Counted from the first letter of the stretch, positions 10,552 through 22,817 are shown. The stretch: DNA of 64,000 nt from Adenanthera pavonina (GCA_026686845.1 JAIVEN010000010.1:37484001-37548000); one strand, 5' to 3'. The notes: generated from the sequence alone by a model not told the origin. A program made the numbers and translations.

Positions 10552-12612
10552 AGTTCTCTGGGTAATTACCAATAAGATTTTTCTCTTCAGATTCAGAACA
10601 AGCATCCTCTTTGATAATGTGATACATTGTCAATAAGTTTATAATAATATAAATTATTTTATTTTTTTGTGCATCATTATTTGGAAACATTAATTAATAG
10701 CTTTTGAAATCTGTGAGTTAGTTTGGAGAGTTTGAATATCAGATTGCAACTTTGAAGCTGAGTCTAAAGGGCTTCCTGTCAGAAAAGGAAAGCCCAGACC
10801 ACCTATTATTATGATATAAAAAGAAGAATGCACATTTTGTGGGACTCATGTTTTGCCTTTCCCTAGTTTCATTTGTATTCGAGATGATAATGCTTCTAGG
10901 ACAAAAGGTGTTTTGTTATATATGTATCTACTTGCTTAAAATACTTTTATAATGCCTCAACCATCCAGCCAAACCAATGTATTTAATGATAGAGCTACTT
11001 AACATCACATACTGGAGAGGACAAGCAGATATTGTATATTCAAGCACAGGACTCACACAAAAAAGTACATATCAGCCCCTCCATCCAAGTTCTTTCGTTT
11101 TTTCACTTGCGCCAAAATTGATCACAAGATTCAAGACATGCTAACATTACAATTCAAATGATTGAAATCGTTTTTTTTAATTATTTATTTAACGACAATG
11201 ATTGAAATCTTTATTACAATTCAAGTACAACATTACACTGTTTCAACCTAAGACAATTTACAATTACAAGCCACTAAAGTATTAACTGAGTTACAATATT
11301 TTGTTCAAGCGAGCTCCCAGCTTCATTTCTGATTTTGGTCCTTCCTTCCTCTCTGTTTATATGCTCAAATATAACACACACACACACACTCATACACACT
11401 TGCACACTTCATAAGCTGCACTGCGGATCCACTCTCAGATCCATCATTGTTGTTGTTTAAAACCTGAGAAGGGGCGACATACACAATCATTCACAATCAT
11501 TCGTATAAAAAGCACACGAGGAAAATAAAAAATCATCTGATGAAATAAAAGAAAAGTACACAATCATTCAGAATTTTGGCACCTGCTATTCCAATCCAAA
11601 AATCCTAATTGCCAAAAGGAAATTGGGTACTATAGCATACAATTTAACAGTTAATGACCATGTTTTGCCTATTGGCCATCCAAAAAGTAATGAGCTTGAA
11701 GAGGCATATGAAACACTTCTACATGCACTTTAATTGGATGAAGATGAACCAACAAAATACTATGACTGATTGGAGGTATGCAGAGCTAAAACAATCAAGA
11801 GTTAGATATGTCCATTATTACTTGTCATATATGCAGTATAACAGAAACAATTATACTAAAACTTCTAGCAAACGGAAAAAAAATAGCAACTGAGGAAGAG
11901 AGTTGGCCTCCTCCTACTCCGTAACATACTAAACAAAAGAATGTAACCCAATTTACTTGAGTGTTCAACAAACCAACTAATTCTAACGAGAAAAGACAAA
12001 CACAGGCTTCTAGCCACCAGCATGACTATAATAGGAAAAGCAACCAAATAGAAAATGCAATGCTTCTTAAATATACGTATAATTAGAATATTGTATGATG
12101 GTTTGAATAATGCATAAGCTATAAATAGCTTTCTATCTAACATTATTATATGCTGCAATCAAAAAACTTTTGAGACGAATTAGTGTAGTGTATTATTCTC
12201 AAATTCCTATGAAAAGTTCCTTGCTTCTAGGTGCTTACCTGGTGTTTCCAGTAAGCAGGGCATAATTAACATAACACCAAAAACATCTCACAGAATACAC
12301 GATTGCTTGTCATAAAGTAATTAGATTCAGCTTCATTATGAATATCATTGATCAGGGTTGAAATTGGGAGAATGGAAAAAAAGAAAATCATAATATTAAT
12401 ACATTATCCTTCTGCAATTCATATTTCATAATCACCAAAACTATCCAATCAAACTAGCCTGGGTTATAATTCCTAAGAGCTAAAGTCAAGCACTCCCTTT
12501 ACAAACACCAATATTTCAGAGCTGAGAACAGAACAAAGAACCCTACCAGTGTATGAAAGAAGACACGCAATCCATTTGCCACACGCACATGTTGAAGAGC
12601 TTTTCATTGGCA
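10552..12612. other. gene-poor region, possibly 3' part of a minus-strand transcript
   Basis: I see no supported coding region. The sequence is less AT-rich than typical intergenic DNA here, and donor-like sites occur on the minus strand (for example CACCAG|GTAAGC near 12237). It may be introns and 3' untranslated DNA of the unit whose 5' exon is near 14.7 kb. A (CA)n tract lies near 11372-11385. Confidence 0.3.
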
Positions 12613-12693
12613 TCATTCCTCCACGCTGTGCACCACCAGCTCCTCACCACGATTCACTGAAGTGTCATGGAGGCGAAATGCTTCAGAATTTCC
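12613..12693 (-). CDS. isolated short terminal exon, gene unidentified
   Basis: On the minus strand a pyrimidine-rich acceptor (CTCTCCACTTTCACACAG) is followed by 26 sense codons and TGA. They begin GNSEAFRLHDTSVNRGEE and end LVVHSVEE. The amino-acid composition looks protein-like, unlike the surrounding frames. I could not connect it in frame to the upstream exon near 14.7 kb, so it may be the last exon of a gene whose other exons I cannot see, or chance. No family is recognised. Confidence 0.25.
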   Translation of the reverse strand, partial: GNSEAFRLHDTSVNRGEELVVHSVEE

Positions 12694-12920
12694 CTGTGTG
12701 AAAGTGGAGAGAGATTAGCATTGAATGGCTGTGATTAATATAGGGAACAGACGGTCCAGATTGCAATCACTTTGACACAAGACACTCCATAAATCAAAGC
12801 CGTTTGCTTGAAGTGGAGGCACAGCAAACAGGATCTGCGGCGGAGAAAAGCAGGACACAGAAGGTGTAGGGGTAATTCATAGAGGTTGTGTCAAAAATTG
12901 CTTCTGCTGAACCAGGTGGT

Positions 12921-14094
12921 TTAGAGTGGACTGTAGCCGCTCCTTGGCCTCTCTGCTCTATCGCCTATACTTTTCAATCTCTCTGCATTCTCTCTTCTGT
13001 ACTCAGCATTCTCTCTTCTGAACTCAGCATTCTCTTCTCTAATTTCTCTTATCTCCCTCTTCATGCAAATGAAACTTCTCCAGATGCATCGTAAGAGATC
13101 ACGCCTAGGTCGTTGCACTGGTGATTCTGCAGGTGGATCTGCCACATGCTCATGCACTGAGGGTTCCTCCTCCCAAGGTGGGGGCTCATCCTCATGTGGG
13201 GGGTGATTCAAGGCACTCAGGTTTCTTCCTCCATTGCTCCCCAAGAAACTCATAGCTGATCAGTGTGAGGGTTCTCTTATTAAGCTGGTCACTGCTTGTG
13301 GTGTAATGCACCATCTCTCCATGTTTTTCAACACCAGCTCTAACCAATAATCTGCTAATCAAAAAAGGGAAGGCAAATGCCTTTTGCCCCCTCTTGGTTC
13401 AAACCACTTCCCTGATACTCTCAATGATGATGGGGGCCAAGGGGATACCAGATATGTTTCCCAAACCGCCCATCATCTTATCTAAAAGGTACAAGTCAGA
13501 GATACGAACCTCATTCAGTATACTGGCTCTAAGCATGATGTTGAAGCTCATCATGTATATCACTAGTCTATCCCTAATAGAGAGATGCTTAGCCAAAAGA
13601 AGCTGGCGAACATTGCTTCTGGAAGGAGCTCATGCCATAGAGTGGTTACCCATGGCCTCAAGGACCTTCCAGGTAGGGTCAGATGCCACACTCTCTCTGG
13701 TTAAGTTAAACTGGGGACCTTCATTTAGTATATCTAGGAAACTGGCAATGCATTCTTCTGTCAAAATTACACTTATCCCTTTCACTGTTGATGTAATAGA
13801 TCTACCACTCCTGGATTCCTTATTCTCTATGTTAGCACAAAATTGCTTTACCAACTTAGGGTAGTATTCTCCACTTAATTTAAGCAGGGGATCCCACCCA
13901 AGGGCTCGGAAAGCACCATGAATATCAAAATATCTCTCCACTTCAGGGTGAACTGTCCTTTCCACTATTAGGGTGTTGTTTCTTTTCCTCTCATACCATT
14001 CCTTGTTCTCTCTGGAGGTAAAATTATCATCATCAAGCTCCATTTGGTTCCTCATACCACTCATAGAACTAGTTTCTCTTCTAGATTTCACCAT
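12921..14094 (-). pseudogene. broken plant transposon-type ORF (putative plant transposon protein domain)
   Basis: A minus-strand frame starts at 14094 (MVKSRRETSSMSG) and contains ERYFDIHGAFRALGWDPLL, then YYPKLVKQFCANI. This looks like the 'putative plant transposon protein' domain often found in retroelement-derived plant ORFs. The frame meets a TGA near 13632, continues in the same phase (LLLAKHLSIRDRLVIYMMSF) to 13399, and then shifts frame. A later segment (13253-12921) carries a repetitive coiled-coil run of EIREENAEFRRENAEYRRE. Stops and shifts make it a relic. It lies between a 5' noncoding exon and a short exon on the same strand, so it may sit inside an intron. Confidence 0.55.
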
Positions 14095-14632
14095 TTCCTT
14101 TTACAAATACTAGATATTTTTCCCCAGATCGTTCAGCACCCCAGTACCTATCAGGACATGCAATCCAGCCAATAACTCAATATCCAAAAATATATAAACT
14201 AGAACTAGAACTAGAATTGTTTACAAAAAAAAAAAAATGAACTAGAACTAGAATTAGGATATAATATAATAATTTAAATCAATAATCGGAAAAAATATAC
14301 TAAAAAATAAATTTCACTATTTTTCCTAATTATTTGACAATTTTTCACCGGATAAACTTAGCCAGAAAAATTAAGAAAATAACAAACTAAGTTCAGGAAA
14401 TCACGACGCAAAAATTATCAAAACAATGTCAGTTATATATAGCATTGGTAATCTAGAAAAATCTTCACATTGTGCATATTTAACCGGAAAAATTCACCAT
14501 ATGCACAACCAAAAATACAAGTTTTTCCAAAGAGCATTATAATTAAAAAAAAATCCAAATTCCTAAATCAAAAAGGAGGTGGTATACTGTATTGTTAACC
14601 AAGTAAATCACTTTAAGGAGAAGCATGCGTAC

Positions 14633-14865
14633 CTGTGCTCAAGATGCGGGGCAAAAAATATACTCGAAATGCCAAAACCCTGAGATTAATGGGTGAATTA
14701 TGCACGAAACTTAAAAGCAATCGATGGGATTCGAAGAAAAAGCAGTTTAATCGGTTAAAATAAGAGATTTTGCAGAAACAATGGCACGCTAGAGTTGGAA
14801 AGTGAAATGGGTGTAAAGAACGGCGCCGAAAGTGGGGGATGTGTTGCACAGATTTGAGACTTAAA
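14633..14865 (-). other. putative 5' noncoding exon of a minus-strand gene
   Basis: The minus-strand sequence is GC-richer than its surroundings and ends in a good donor, GAGCACAG|GTACGC, at 14633/14632. It resembles a plant 5' leader exon, including an AATCTCAGGGTTTTGGC-type tract. The open frame across it (78 codons) shows no family resemblance and does not join in frame to the exon at 12613-12693. The upper boundary is a guess. Confidence 0.3.
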
Positions 14866-14874
14866 GCCCCAGAA

Positions 14875-14919
14875 GGCGCCGGTTCCGTATATCATACCGG
14901 CGCCGGTTACTGACCGGTA
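14875..14919. promoter_or_regulatory. repeated GGCGCCGGTT box
   Basis: GGCGCCGGTT occurs at 14875-14884 and again at 14899-14908. A GACCGGTAC block follows and another CGGCGCCG lies at about 14820. Such GC-rich clustering is striking in AT-rich DNA and sits just upstream of the putative minus-strand 5' exon, so it may be part of its promoter. It could equally be TE-derived. Confidence 0.3.
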
Positions 14920-15049
14920 CACTTGTGGCATCATCGTAAAACTAAAATTGGGTGAGGCGGTATTTATGAAAATAAATGGGCATGTAAAGGATTAAATTTA
15001 GACATTAGGAATTAGGAGAAAGGTATTAAAAATTGGATTTACATTGGAT

Positions 15050-15600
15050 TGGGTTGAGATAATGGTTTAAAATTTAATTGTTGATTGCTTGTGAATAAAT
15101 TAATATATTTTAAATAATATAAATAAAAAATATAAAAAAAATTTATTTATAATCATAAAATAAATATTTAATTTATAATAAAAAATAAATTTAATTATTT
15201 TCAATTTTATATATCATATAGAAAATTAAAAATATTATTAATAAATTTTATAATTATTATTAAAATCTAAACAAGTAAATATTTATTTATAATTATATTT
15301 TGAATTCATAATAGTTAATCAATATTCTATTTCCATATTATTTATTAAGTAAATTTATTATTATTAATAATTATATATCATAATAATATTTATATAATAT
15401 TATAATATAGAAAAAAAATTTATAAAAAAAATGTTATTTAGGATTAAAAATAATATTATTTTATTTTAAATAATATTTTAAAAAATTTTAAAAAAGTCAA
15501 ACTAGTTTTGTACTGTTCATTAACCAATTTAATCAATTTCGTATTAATTCTGAAATTATCCGATTTTCATTTATAATCGGATCGGAACAAACACCAATTT
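15050..15600 (+). repeat. AT-rich dispersed repeat, copy 1
   Basis: This very AT-rich stretch aligns by eye, in inverse orientation, with 41700-42190. Shared blocks include TATAGAAAATTAAAAATATT, AAAATCTAAACAAGT, and ATTGAATTC-type and AATAATTATATATCA-type tracts in the same order. Near the end both copies have ATTCTGAAA(A/T)T motifs. It is therefore a dispersed mobile repeat rather than simple low-complexity DNA. No coding capacity is visible. Confidence 0.45.
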
Positions 15601-17065
15601 TCGCTCAGATTGCTAGAACCGGCCGCTTCAATTCCTCGTTTAATACACTGATTAGAACACAAGATCCTGAACTTGTCATGTTTGTGTGTGTTTCGTTTAT
15701 CAGTTATCTGGTTAGTGATCGATGGATCATTCCCGATCTCCTCTAAGCAATGAGAAAAATGATTGCCAACAGAAATTTTAAAAAAAATCAAATCACTTAA
15801 TCATCCAGAACTTGTCTCCGTCATCGACAATTTGTCTGTCTAGTGGCAATTTATGCGAATGATTAGTAAAATGTATTTAATTAAAAATTAAAATAACTGT
15901 TCCATCACACTGAAAACAGAAGAAAAGAAAAATCAATTAAACTGAGACTCGTTATTGATATTGATATTGATATTGACATAGTGATTATAATATTTTAACT
16001 GTTGATGTGATATTTAAGGGGTCCATTTTCACTATGATTATCAACTAAAAACTGAGATCCTTGATATATTAAAACAAAACAAAAAAGAGAGAGAGAGAAT
16101 CCTTGATATAAAAAGAGGGAGTCTTTGATATAATTTTTTTTTTTACGAAAATAAAAGTTTTTACATCACATTATTATTATTAATGTTGTTAGCTATTGCA
16201 AGATAAAGGTTGTATCTATAGTAACGCATTAGGAATCCTATCAAATACAATAGCCTTGCCTATAATAATTCCGTCATTTTAATATCTAATACCATGATAT
16301 ATTTTTTTGGACCAGATAATACCATGATATTCACTAAATCATTTATGAGATACTAACTATCAAAAACGTCCTACGCGTTAATGTTAGATAACACTTGCAT
16401 TGTTAAGAGATAAATCCATTGACTCTAAATCGTAATCATTACAAAATATCAAATGTTTGACGATCTGAATTCTGAACTTCAAACTATGCTTTTTCATTTT
16501 TGAATCCCGAAAAAATTCATTCTATTATGTTTATTATAAATGGAAAATATAAATTAAATTCTTTTACCAAAAAAAATATAAATTAAATTGAAATTTCAAG
16601 TTTTAAGCTAGTAAAATTTGAGGGCAATGCAGCTTGTTCAGAGGCAATGTATGCCCTGCTAGAAAAGGAGTCTGAAACTTAAATATATAGAATGCTTTAA
16701 AGAAGGATTCCTCAGAAAAGATGAAGCAAACTCATGCCAAAAATCAAAACTATTAAATTGATAATACAACTTAGACAGCACATGTAAATACACACACACA
16801 CACACACAGAGATATATATATATATATATACACATTACAGACAGGATGTAGTCGAGAAGATTACAGCATTATAAACCAAAAATGCAATATGTGTCAATCA
16901 AATTTAAATATAACAGGTTTGGTTCAAATATTTCGTCTATATTGATCTATAACAATTGAACCTTGAATGAATAACCAAGGGGTTTTGTACATGCTCAATG
17001 ATTAAATTCTCCACATAAGCTTTCAGGAAACAGAGAAAGACCAATTTCTGAGCTAATCAAACTGC
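15601..17065. other. intergenic DNA and 3' flank of BAG gene A
   Basis: No supported gene. The 74-codon frame at 15567-15791 (-) has no recognisable motif. Simple repeats are present: TTGATA repeats near 15955, a GA tract near 16085, and (CA)n followed by (TA)n at about 16790-16832. The last few hundred bases before 17066 are probably the 3' UTR of BAG gene A. Confidence 0.45.
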
Positions 17066-20000
17066 TCAATATCTTGAGTTACTTTGTGGTGGAGCATTCA
17101 AGCTTCCCATTCCAGAACCAAAGTTCTCCCATTTGGTTGTTACTGAGACTGCATTGCCATTGTTGCTACAAGGCCTGGAGTTTCTCTCCTTTAGAGAATC
17201 TAGTGTATCAACAAAGTCCTGCACACGACGTACCTGAGGAAAGGTCATAAAGCTGATGTTCAGGCCTTCAAAGGCAACAATAAAAGTGTAATCCTTGTAT
17301 TAGCACTACTCAAACCCTATTTTGGGTCCTCCAGATAAACCAATTTTCAAGTTGATCCTTAAATTTTCATTTTCATTTTGATATCTCACAGTTTAAAATA
17401 CATTTAAACGAGTCACATTATTACTGAATTGCTAACTACGGTGACGCATCCAGTGACCTAACACTTCTTTGTGATGTGATGTCAGTTAAATACCATCCAA
17501 AACCTACTCAATTTGGCCGGAACTGAGGGCACTGTTCACTACTATTAAACTAGTTGGATGGATTTTAAATCATCAAGGACCAAAATGAGAAAATAGCTTA
17601 GAAACCAACTTGAAAAGTGGTTTATATATGAAGACCAAAATAGAATTTGTCATATCCATAAGAAACCAAATACACTTTTGAGAAATCAATGTGTTAAAGG
17701 TAATGCAATTAACTCAGGAAAATAGAAGTATATGAAGACCCCACCCACTTACAATATTCTAACAGTAAATAAATGCATCCCTTTATTCCACGGCCATGCG
17801 TGCAGGATCAATAGCTACTCTTACTACTCAGGCTAGCCTACTCAAAGCATCAAATCTTTCCAGTACCCCCTAAACGAGCCACCAGTCTTCATGTTTCCAA
17901 GCAGCTTATGGATGTAAAGTCAAAAGCAAACCTTCACAACCAATAAATAGTTCACCATTCTACATTATTACCTGAATTTTCTAGACTATAGAGGTTTAAA
18001 TGTATCATTTTGCTTTCACTCAATCTCGCATATTGTGACTCAGTCTTATCTATTATAGGCTAAATGACTATGTTTTTTCAATTTTTTTAATAGAATCCTG
18101 TTTGCTTCAATTCATCGAACCATGCAGCTAAATTGAAGGGGTATGAGGGCAAGAAAATCTAATATGTCAGATTCAAATAACATAAGCTTGGTTCCAAAGT
18201 TAACATGCATATCCTTTCTAAATTATCATTCACTCCCAGCTCTCTAATCTAGTCCATCAATTTCCAGAAAACAAAAAACTTGTAGATGCATACACTGTTA
18301 CGTTCAAAAAGTAAAATTTTCATCTACAAGCTGTTACACCATTAACCATACCGCATCAGTCTAAACTGATCTAAACTAACACTTAGAAGCTAGATGCATC
18401 ATAACAAGAATCAGTTCACAAAATCATATCACAGGATTCCACTCAGCTTCATAATTCAAATTCAAATTACCATATACCAAAATAAAGGATTGCGTGAATA
18501 AGAAAAAGGCATCAATAACAAACAAATAGTTCAAACTTCAGAATAGGAATCGTAACACCAAAAATACTACCTCAGCTTTTCTCTGCAGCTTTGCTTCACC
18601 TTCAGCTTCAATAGAATCCAGTTTCAGCAATTGTCTCATAAGCAACTCAGTTGATGTAAGAAACTCTTTCTCTGAAACCCTGGTTCCACCATTCACAGCC
18701 ACTTCCAAGGCAGCCACCTGCAAAGTTAAAATACACCTAATGATCATTCTCTATCTAATATGATTTTTCAATAACTAGTTATATAGGAAACAAGGGCTCA
18801 CCCTCTCAGAAAGCTTGTCCACCTCTACCCTGACTCCAGCAACTGCTTGAGAGGCTTTTAACATCTCATTTTGTTTTCTGATTTCCTCAAGTTTCCTCTC
18901 TTTGCTAGCAGCGTCCTCCAAAAGCAACATCTTTGACTTGTCCTTCACACCTCCAAAGTGCAAATGCTCTTCATCTTGTTTCTCTTTTCCTCTGAAGAAA
19001 AGCCGCTGTTCTTTAGGCTCCAAACCTGTTTTGTGTGCTAGCAGTTTCTTGATGTCCACTGTCATTGAAGATTGAATTAGGGTAAATAGGTATAGAAAGA
19101 AATCAATAAGAACATAAAATATTCCATAGTTCAAGGTTCAAGATTCTCCTATGACATGTTCCAGTTTCCTCAAACAGACTCCAGAATCCAGATAAAGAAA
19201 CAATCAATATTATGATGCAGATTGAACCTTTCATATGCTGAATTTTAAAATATATATATAAGGGAATGAGAAGAAATTAGCTGGATGGCACATACATTTT
19301 CAGGATTTTCACATCAAAATATAAATCATTAGGCAACATGTTTAGTTAATTCCTTTTTATACAAAAAAAAACATGTGACCAAATTAACAGTATAGTGTGG
19401 GGTCCATTTATCTATGTAAAGTAATTTATTAATAATCATTTACACTATTTAAAAGTTATTACCGTGCCTTTTTCTTATAAATCGAATGAATGTTGAGCAT
19501 GTCTAAGAATTAGAGAAATGCATATAAAGTCCACAGTTTTGGTAAATATAATCCATCTAGCATCTGAAGGCTGATTTTTCCAGTAAACTTCTAGAAACAC
19601 AATTTTATTATTAAGTATCTACTTTTCCCAAAACTATTGATATTAAAATTCGGTACATAGATTATTATAACTAGAGTAGTTTTACCCTTGATCATCTTTT
19701 AAGAAAGAATAGAATATAAGTCCAGTTAGAACATTATGGTCAGATGGTAGTTTCACAAAGTTCATAGTGAGAAGATTATGCAGATCCTATCATTAACATG
19801 GTTCTAAGGTCCCAAAGAAATAACCAATGCACTTATGCTATGTTTGGTAGGAAGGAGTTATTTTGAGGGAAATGGAAAGGGAGAAGGAAAAGGAGAGATG
19901 AGTTCCATAAAAGGACTATTTTATACTTATAGAAAGTTTAAATGATGTGTACCAAACAAATTTTATAGAAATTCCTCTTTCATTTTCCCTTTCATGAGAC

Positions 20001-21547
20001 TTCTTTCATGTGTACCAAACTTAGCATTATTTCTTCTTGATTCATTTTTTTCTCTCCAAAGTCTTTGGCCACTAAATAAGCATCTCTGACTCAGTATCAA
20101 TTGTGTGGGTATGAAAAGACCCAAAAAGGATCCACCAGCATGTGCATATTTTCATAATACGTAATGTTAAAGTCATAATCTTTCCTTTTCTCCCTTCTAC
20201 ATTTTCAACGTTGTTATTCCAAATCCATCACTCCTTAAGACATATAATGACAACCTTTCCCCCCATAGTTTGTAGAACTTATGATCCTTGATGTGGTAAT
20301 ACAATTTGAATCCATTTTAGGTAGAATTTTTAATAAATATTTGTTTTTATCCATGATGTAAGAGAATACGATGCAGGTGTACGGGAGGAAAATAGAACAA
20401 TATTTGCAAGATGATTTGTTGGGGAAAAAAAGCGAACAACCTTTCCCCCCATAGTTTGTAGAACTTATGATCCTTGATGTGGTAATACAATTTGAATCCA
20501 TTTTAGGTAGAATTTTTAATAAATATTTGTTTTTATCCATGATGTAAGAGAATACGATGCAGGTGTACGGGAGGAAAATAGAACAATATTTGCAAGATGA
20601 TTTGTTGGGGAAAAAAAGCGAACAACCTTTCCCCCCATAGTTTGTAGAACTTATGATCCTTGATGTGGTAATACAATTTGAATCCATTTTAGGTAGAATT
20701 TTTAATAAATATTTGTTTTTATCCATGATGTAAGAGAATACGATGCAGGTGTACGGGAGGAAAATAGAACAATATTTGCAAGATGATTTGTTGGGGAAAA
20801 AAAGCGAAAGTTTGGTTGACCGTCTTATGTGTATCTGTAACTATAGTTGAGTTAATGAATTTTAAGCGTACTGAATGAATCACCAGAAGCTTCATGGCCT
20901 ATCTTGGTAAGCAATACTAACCCATTTAGCTAATATCAATTTGCAGTAAATTTCAGTATTTACACGCAAATATGATATTTTAGTTAAGTTTAGTTATCAA
21001 AAAGCTATGTGGATCTCTATAAAGCAAACTCGATGTTCAAAACGGTATATAAATTGAACTTCTTAATGAAAAACAGGTTATGTCACATGATTCACATCAA
21101 ACATTCTCCAAACAACAACAATCCCAATTCCTGGACTTTCCAAACCCTTTGGACACAACATACGCGACCGGTCTGGTACACTACTTCATAGCAAAGCTTC
21201 AAATAACAGTCCCCGAACTAATCACTATACAAGTCAAGTAAGCAAGTTCAATTGAAACCCATGCTTCAAATTCTCGCACAATCTAAGAGGCATCGTAAAC
21301 AGAAGAGAAGATACTCACGGAAAGTAGATTCAGCTGGGAGATAAACCTCGTGCTGAGAGGAACCATAGGAGACATTGATCTTGATCATAGGCCCACCACG
21401 AGGAGAAGAACCAGCTCCATCGTTGACGTCGTCAACACCGACATCGCGTCTCTGGACGAACATTCCACCAGGCCTCATCTCCCACTCGATCTCGTCGTTC
21501 TGCTTCGGTGGCGGAGTGCCATAGAAATTTGAGCCGTTCATCATCAA
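17066..21547 (-). CDS. BAG family co-chaperone with ubiquitin-like domain (copy A)
   Basis: Four exons on the minus strand: 21547-21319, 19058-18802, 18717-18571 and 17233-17066, with GT-AG borders and matching phases, give 266 residues. The N-terminus has the plant-BAG motif EIEWEMRPGGMFVQRR. A ubiquitin-like domain spans about residues 53-122 (STFLDIKKLLAHKTGLEPKE is its centre). A BAG domain follows at about 135-230, with the helix LLMRQLLKLDSIEAEGEAKL and VQDFVDTLDSLKERNSR. BAG proteins bind the Hsp70 ATPase domain and act as nucleotide-exchange co-chaperones; plant BAG1-4 types share this layout. Start chosen at the first ATG that precedes the conserved motif. The C-terminus ends PPQSNSRY; compared with copy B a 17-base deletion here shifts the frame. 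Intron 1 (about 2.3 kb) contains an hAT-like MITE and a 3 x 186-bp tandem repeat; intron 3 contains a foldback MITE. Confidence 0.88.
17317..17645. mobile_element. foldback MITE in intron 3 of BAG gene A
   Basis: The left end CTATTTTGGGTCCTC is matched by the inverse of the right end (TCTATTTTGGTCTTC). The inverted similarity continues inward for 50 or more bases (AAACCA..TTTTCAAGTTG). The element is about 330 bp and non-coding. Long terminal inverted repeats of this kind suggest a Mutator-like or similar foldback MITE; the superfamily is not certain. Confidence 0.5.
19835..20027. mobile_element. hAT-like MITE in intron 1 of BAG gene A
   Basis: Terminal inverted repeats are ATGCTATGTTTGGTA at the left and, inverted, ATGCTAAGTTTGGTA at the right, matching at 14 of 15 positions. 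The interior includes GTGTACCAAACAAATTTTATA, which recurs in the element at 49756-49927, so both belong to one family. Confidence 0.55.
20251..20808. repeat. three tandem copies of a 186-bp unit
   Basis: A 186-bp unit starting CAACCTTTCCCCCCATAG is repeated at 20251, 20437 and 20623, ending at 20808. The copies look essentially identical by eye, so the amplification is recent. The unit length is a multiple of three and lacks stops in one minus-strand frame, so the array produces a 163-codon open frame made of a 62-residue repeat. It lies inside intron 1 of BAG gene A and has no coding support beyond openness. Confidence 0.9.
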
Positions 21548-21848
21548 AATTGGGTTTCGCTAAACGCAAACAAATGCGTAAAACTAAAGTTTCAGAGGTT
21601 GGGATGGAAAAAGTCCTACAAAGACAGACGCTAAGCACGAAGGGGAACAGAGAAACGAAGAGGAGGAGGAGGGTTCGGAAGAGGAGACAGAGATCGAAGA
21701 ACGCGATATCCAGTCTAGGTTTATTGAGAACAGTTGGTCGCCGTCATCTCTGTCTTTCTCTTCGTTAAAATTATTAATAATAAGAAATAAGAAAGTCAAA
21801 TAGTTATATTAAATAATTTGACTTATTATCATTTAATGTTGAAGGGAA
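21548..21848 (-). promoter_or_regulatory. 5' UTR / promoter of BAG gene A
   Basis: This GC-richer stretch directly upstream of the minus-strand ATG at 21547 is likely the 5' leader and core promoter. On the minus strand it contains CT-rich runs (CCTCCTCCTCTTCG type) typical of plant leaders. Short open frames here are shadows. Confidence 0.4.
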
Positions 21849-22152
21849 TACTGCAGAAAGATTTTTATTTTTGGCTCAAAAATATAAGAAATTTTTAAAT
21901 ACCCTATATATATTAAGATAAAGTAGTTATATTTTTAAATTTTTTAAATAAAAATTTAATATCTCATTTTTATCTTTATTAATTACTAATAATTAAAGTT
22001 ATTTTCACTCTTTTTCATTACAAATTATGATACTAGTCATCAATGAATAGGAATAAATAAGGTAAACTATTACTAAACATTACACAACATTTTACATTAT
22101 GAACCAAAAAAAGATTTTAAAAAATTTCTTATATTTTGGATCGGAGAGAGTA
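21849..22152. mobile_element. mariner/Stowaway-like MITE (diverged)
   Basis: The right end TTGGATCGGAGAGAGTA, read inverted, is TACTCTCTCCGATCCAA followed by AATATAAGAAATTT. The left end holds the matching GGCTCAAAAATATAAGAAA followed by TTTTTAAA, although its outermost bases have diverged. The element is non-coding and belongs to the same family as those at 638 and 3472. Confidence 0.5.
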
Positions 22153-22817
22153 TTAAAGACTCCATATTGAATAATAAATATTATAATTTTATTTTCTATG
22201 CATCAAAAATAAATTCAGTTTTATTACGCCATTTTTTCACCCCAAAAAATAACCATTGTAACATTACTGAGCAATGAAAAAAAGTGATGATTGAAATTTT
22301 ATTTTATAAATTGAAAGCATACATTTTAAAATATAGCAAACTATCTCATATAAGAAAAAGGTGTTAAATTTTTACTAGAATTATAAATTAAAATTAGAAG
22401 TAATTCTTTATATTTCTATCGTCACACTCTTCAATTAAAATGCACAAGTATATAATTTAAATATAATTATTTATAGAAATTATGTACTTATCATATTTTA
22501 ATTAATGCCCAAATCGGTGTATTTTACTACTTTATTTTGTTTCTTCTATCCAAATATCTTTAATAACAATGGAAAAAATTGTTAAAATAGCTACTTCAAT
22601 TGATCCAATAATGTTCAAATTTGATTTAATAGTACAAGATACATACCACCATATAAAAAATCAAATAAGATATCCTTAATAGGAAGGGGGGGACCTATTT
22701 GTAAATGTTCAGGCTTAACACATCCCAAATCTTTTTATATAAACAAAGCTCAAACATTAGATATGGGTTTCTATGTACATGAAACTAAATACCTACCGTA
22801 CGACCAATCCCTTAATC
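22153..22817. other. AT-rich spacer between the BAG genes
   Basis: I see no gene. The final 100-200 bases are probably the 3' UTR of BAG gene B, read on the minus strand. Confidence 0.45.

Noticed and set aside
13394..13864. 156-codon plus-strand frame
   Set aside because: It is antisense to the transposon-type ORF, whose minus-strand reading shows the recognisable domain pattern.
20235..20726. 163-codon minus-strand open frame
   Set aside because: It is the translation of the 186-bp tandem repeat within an intron. Openness is explained by unit length and no homolog is recognised.
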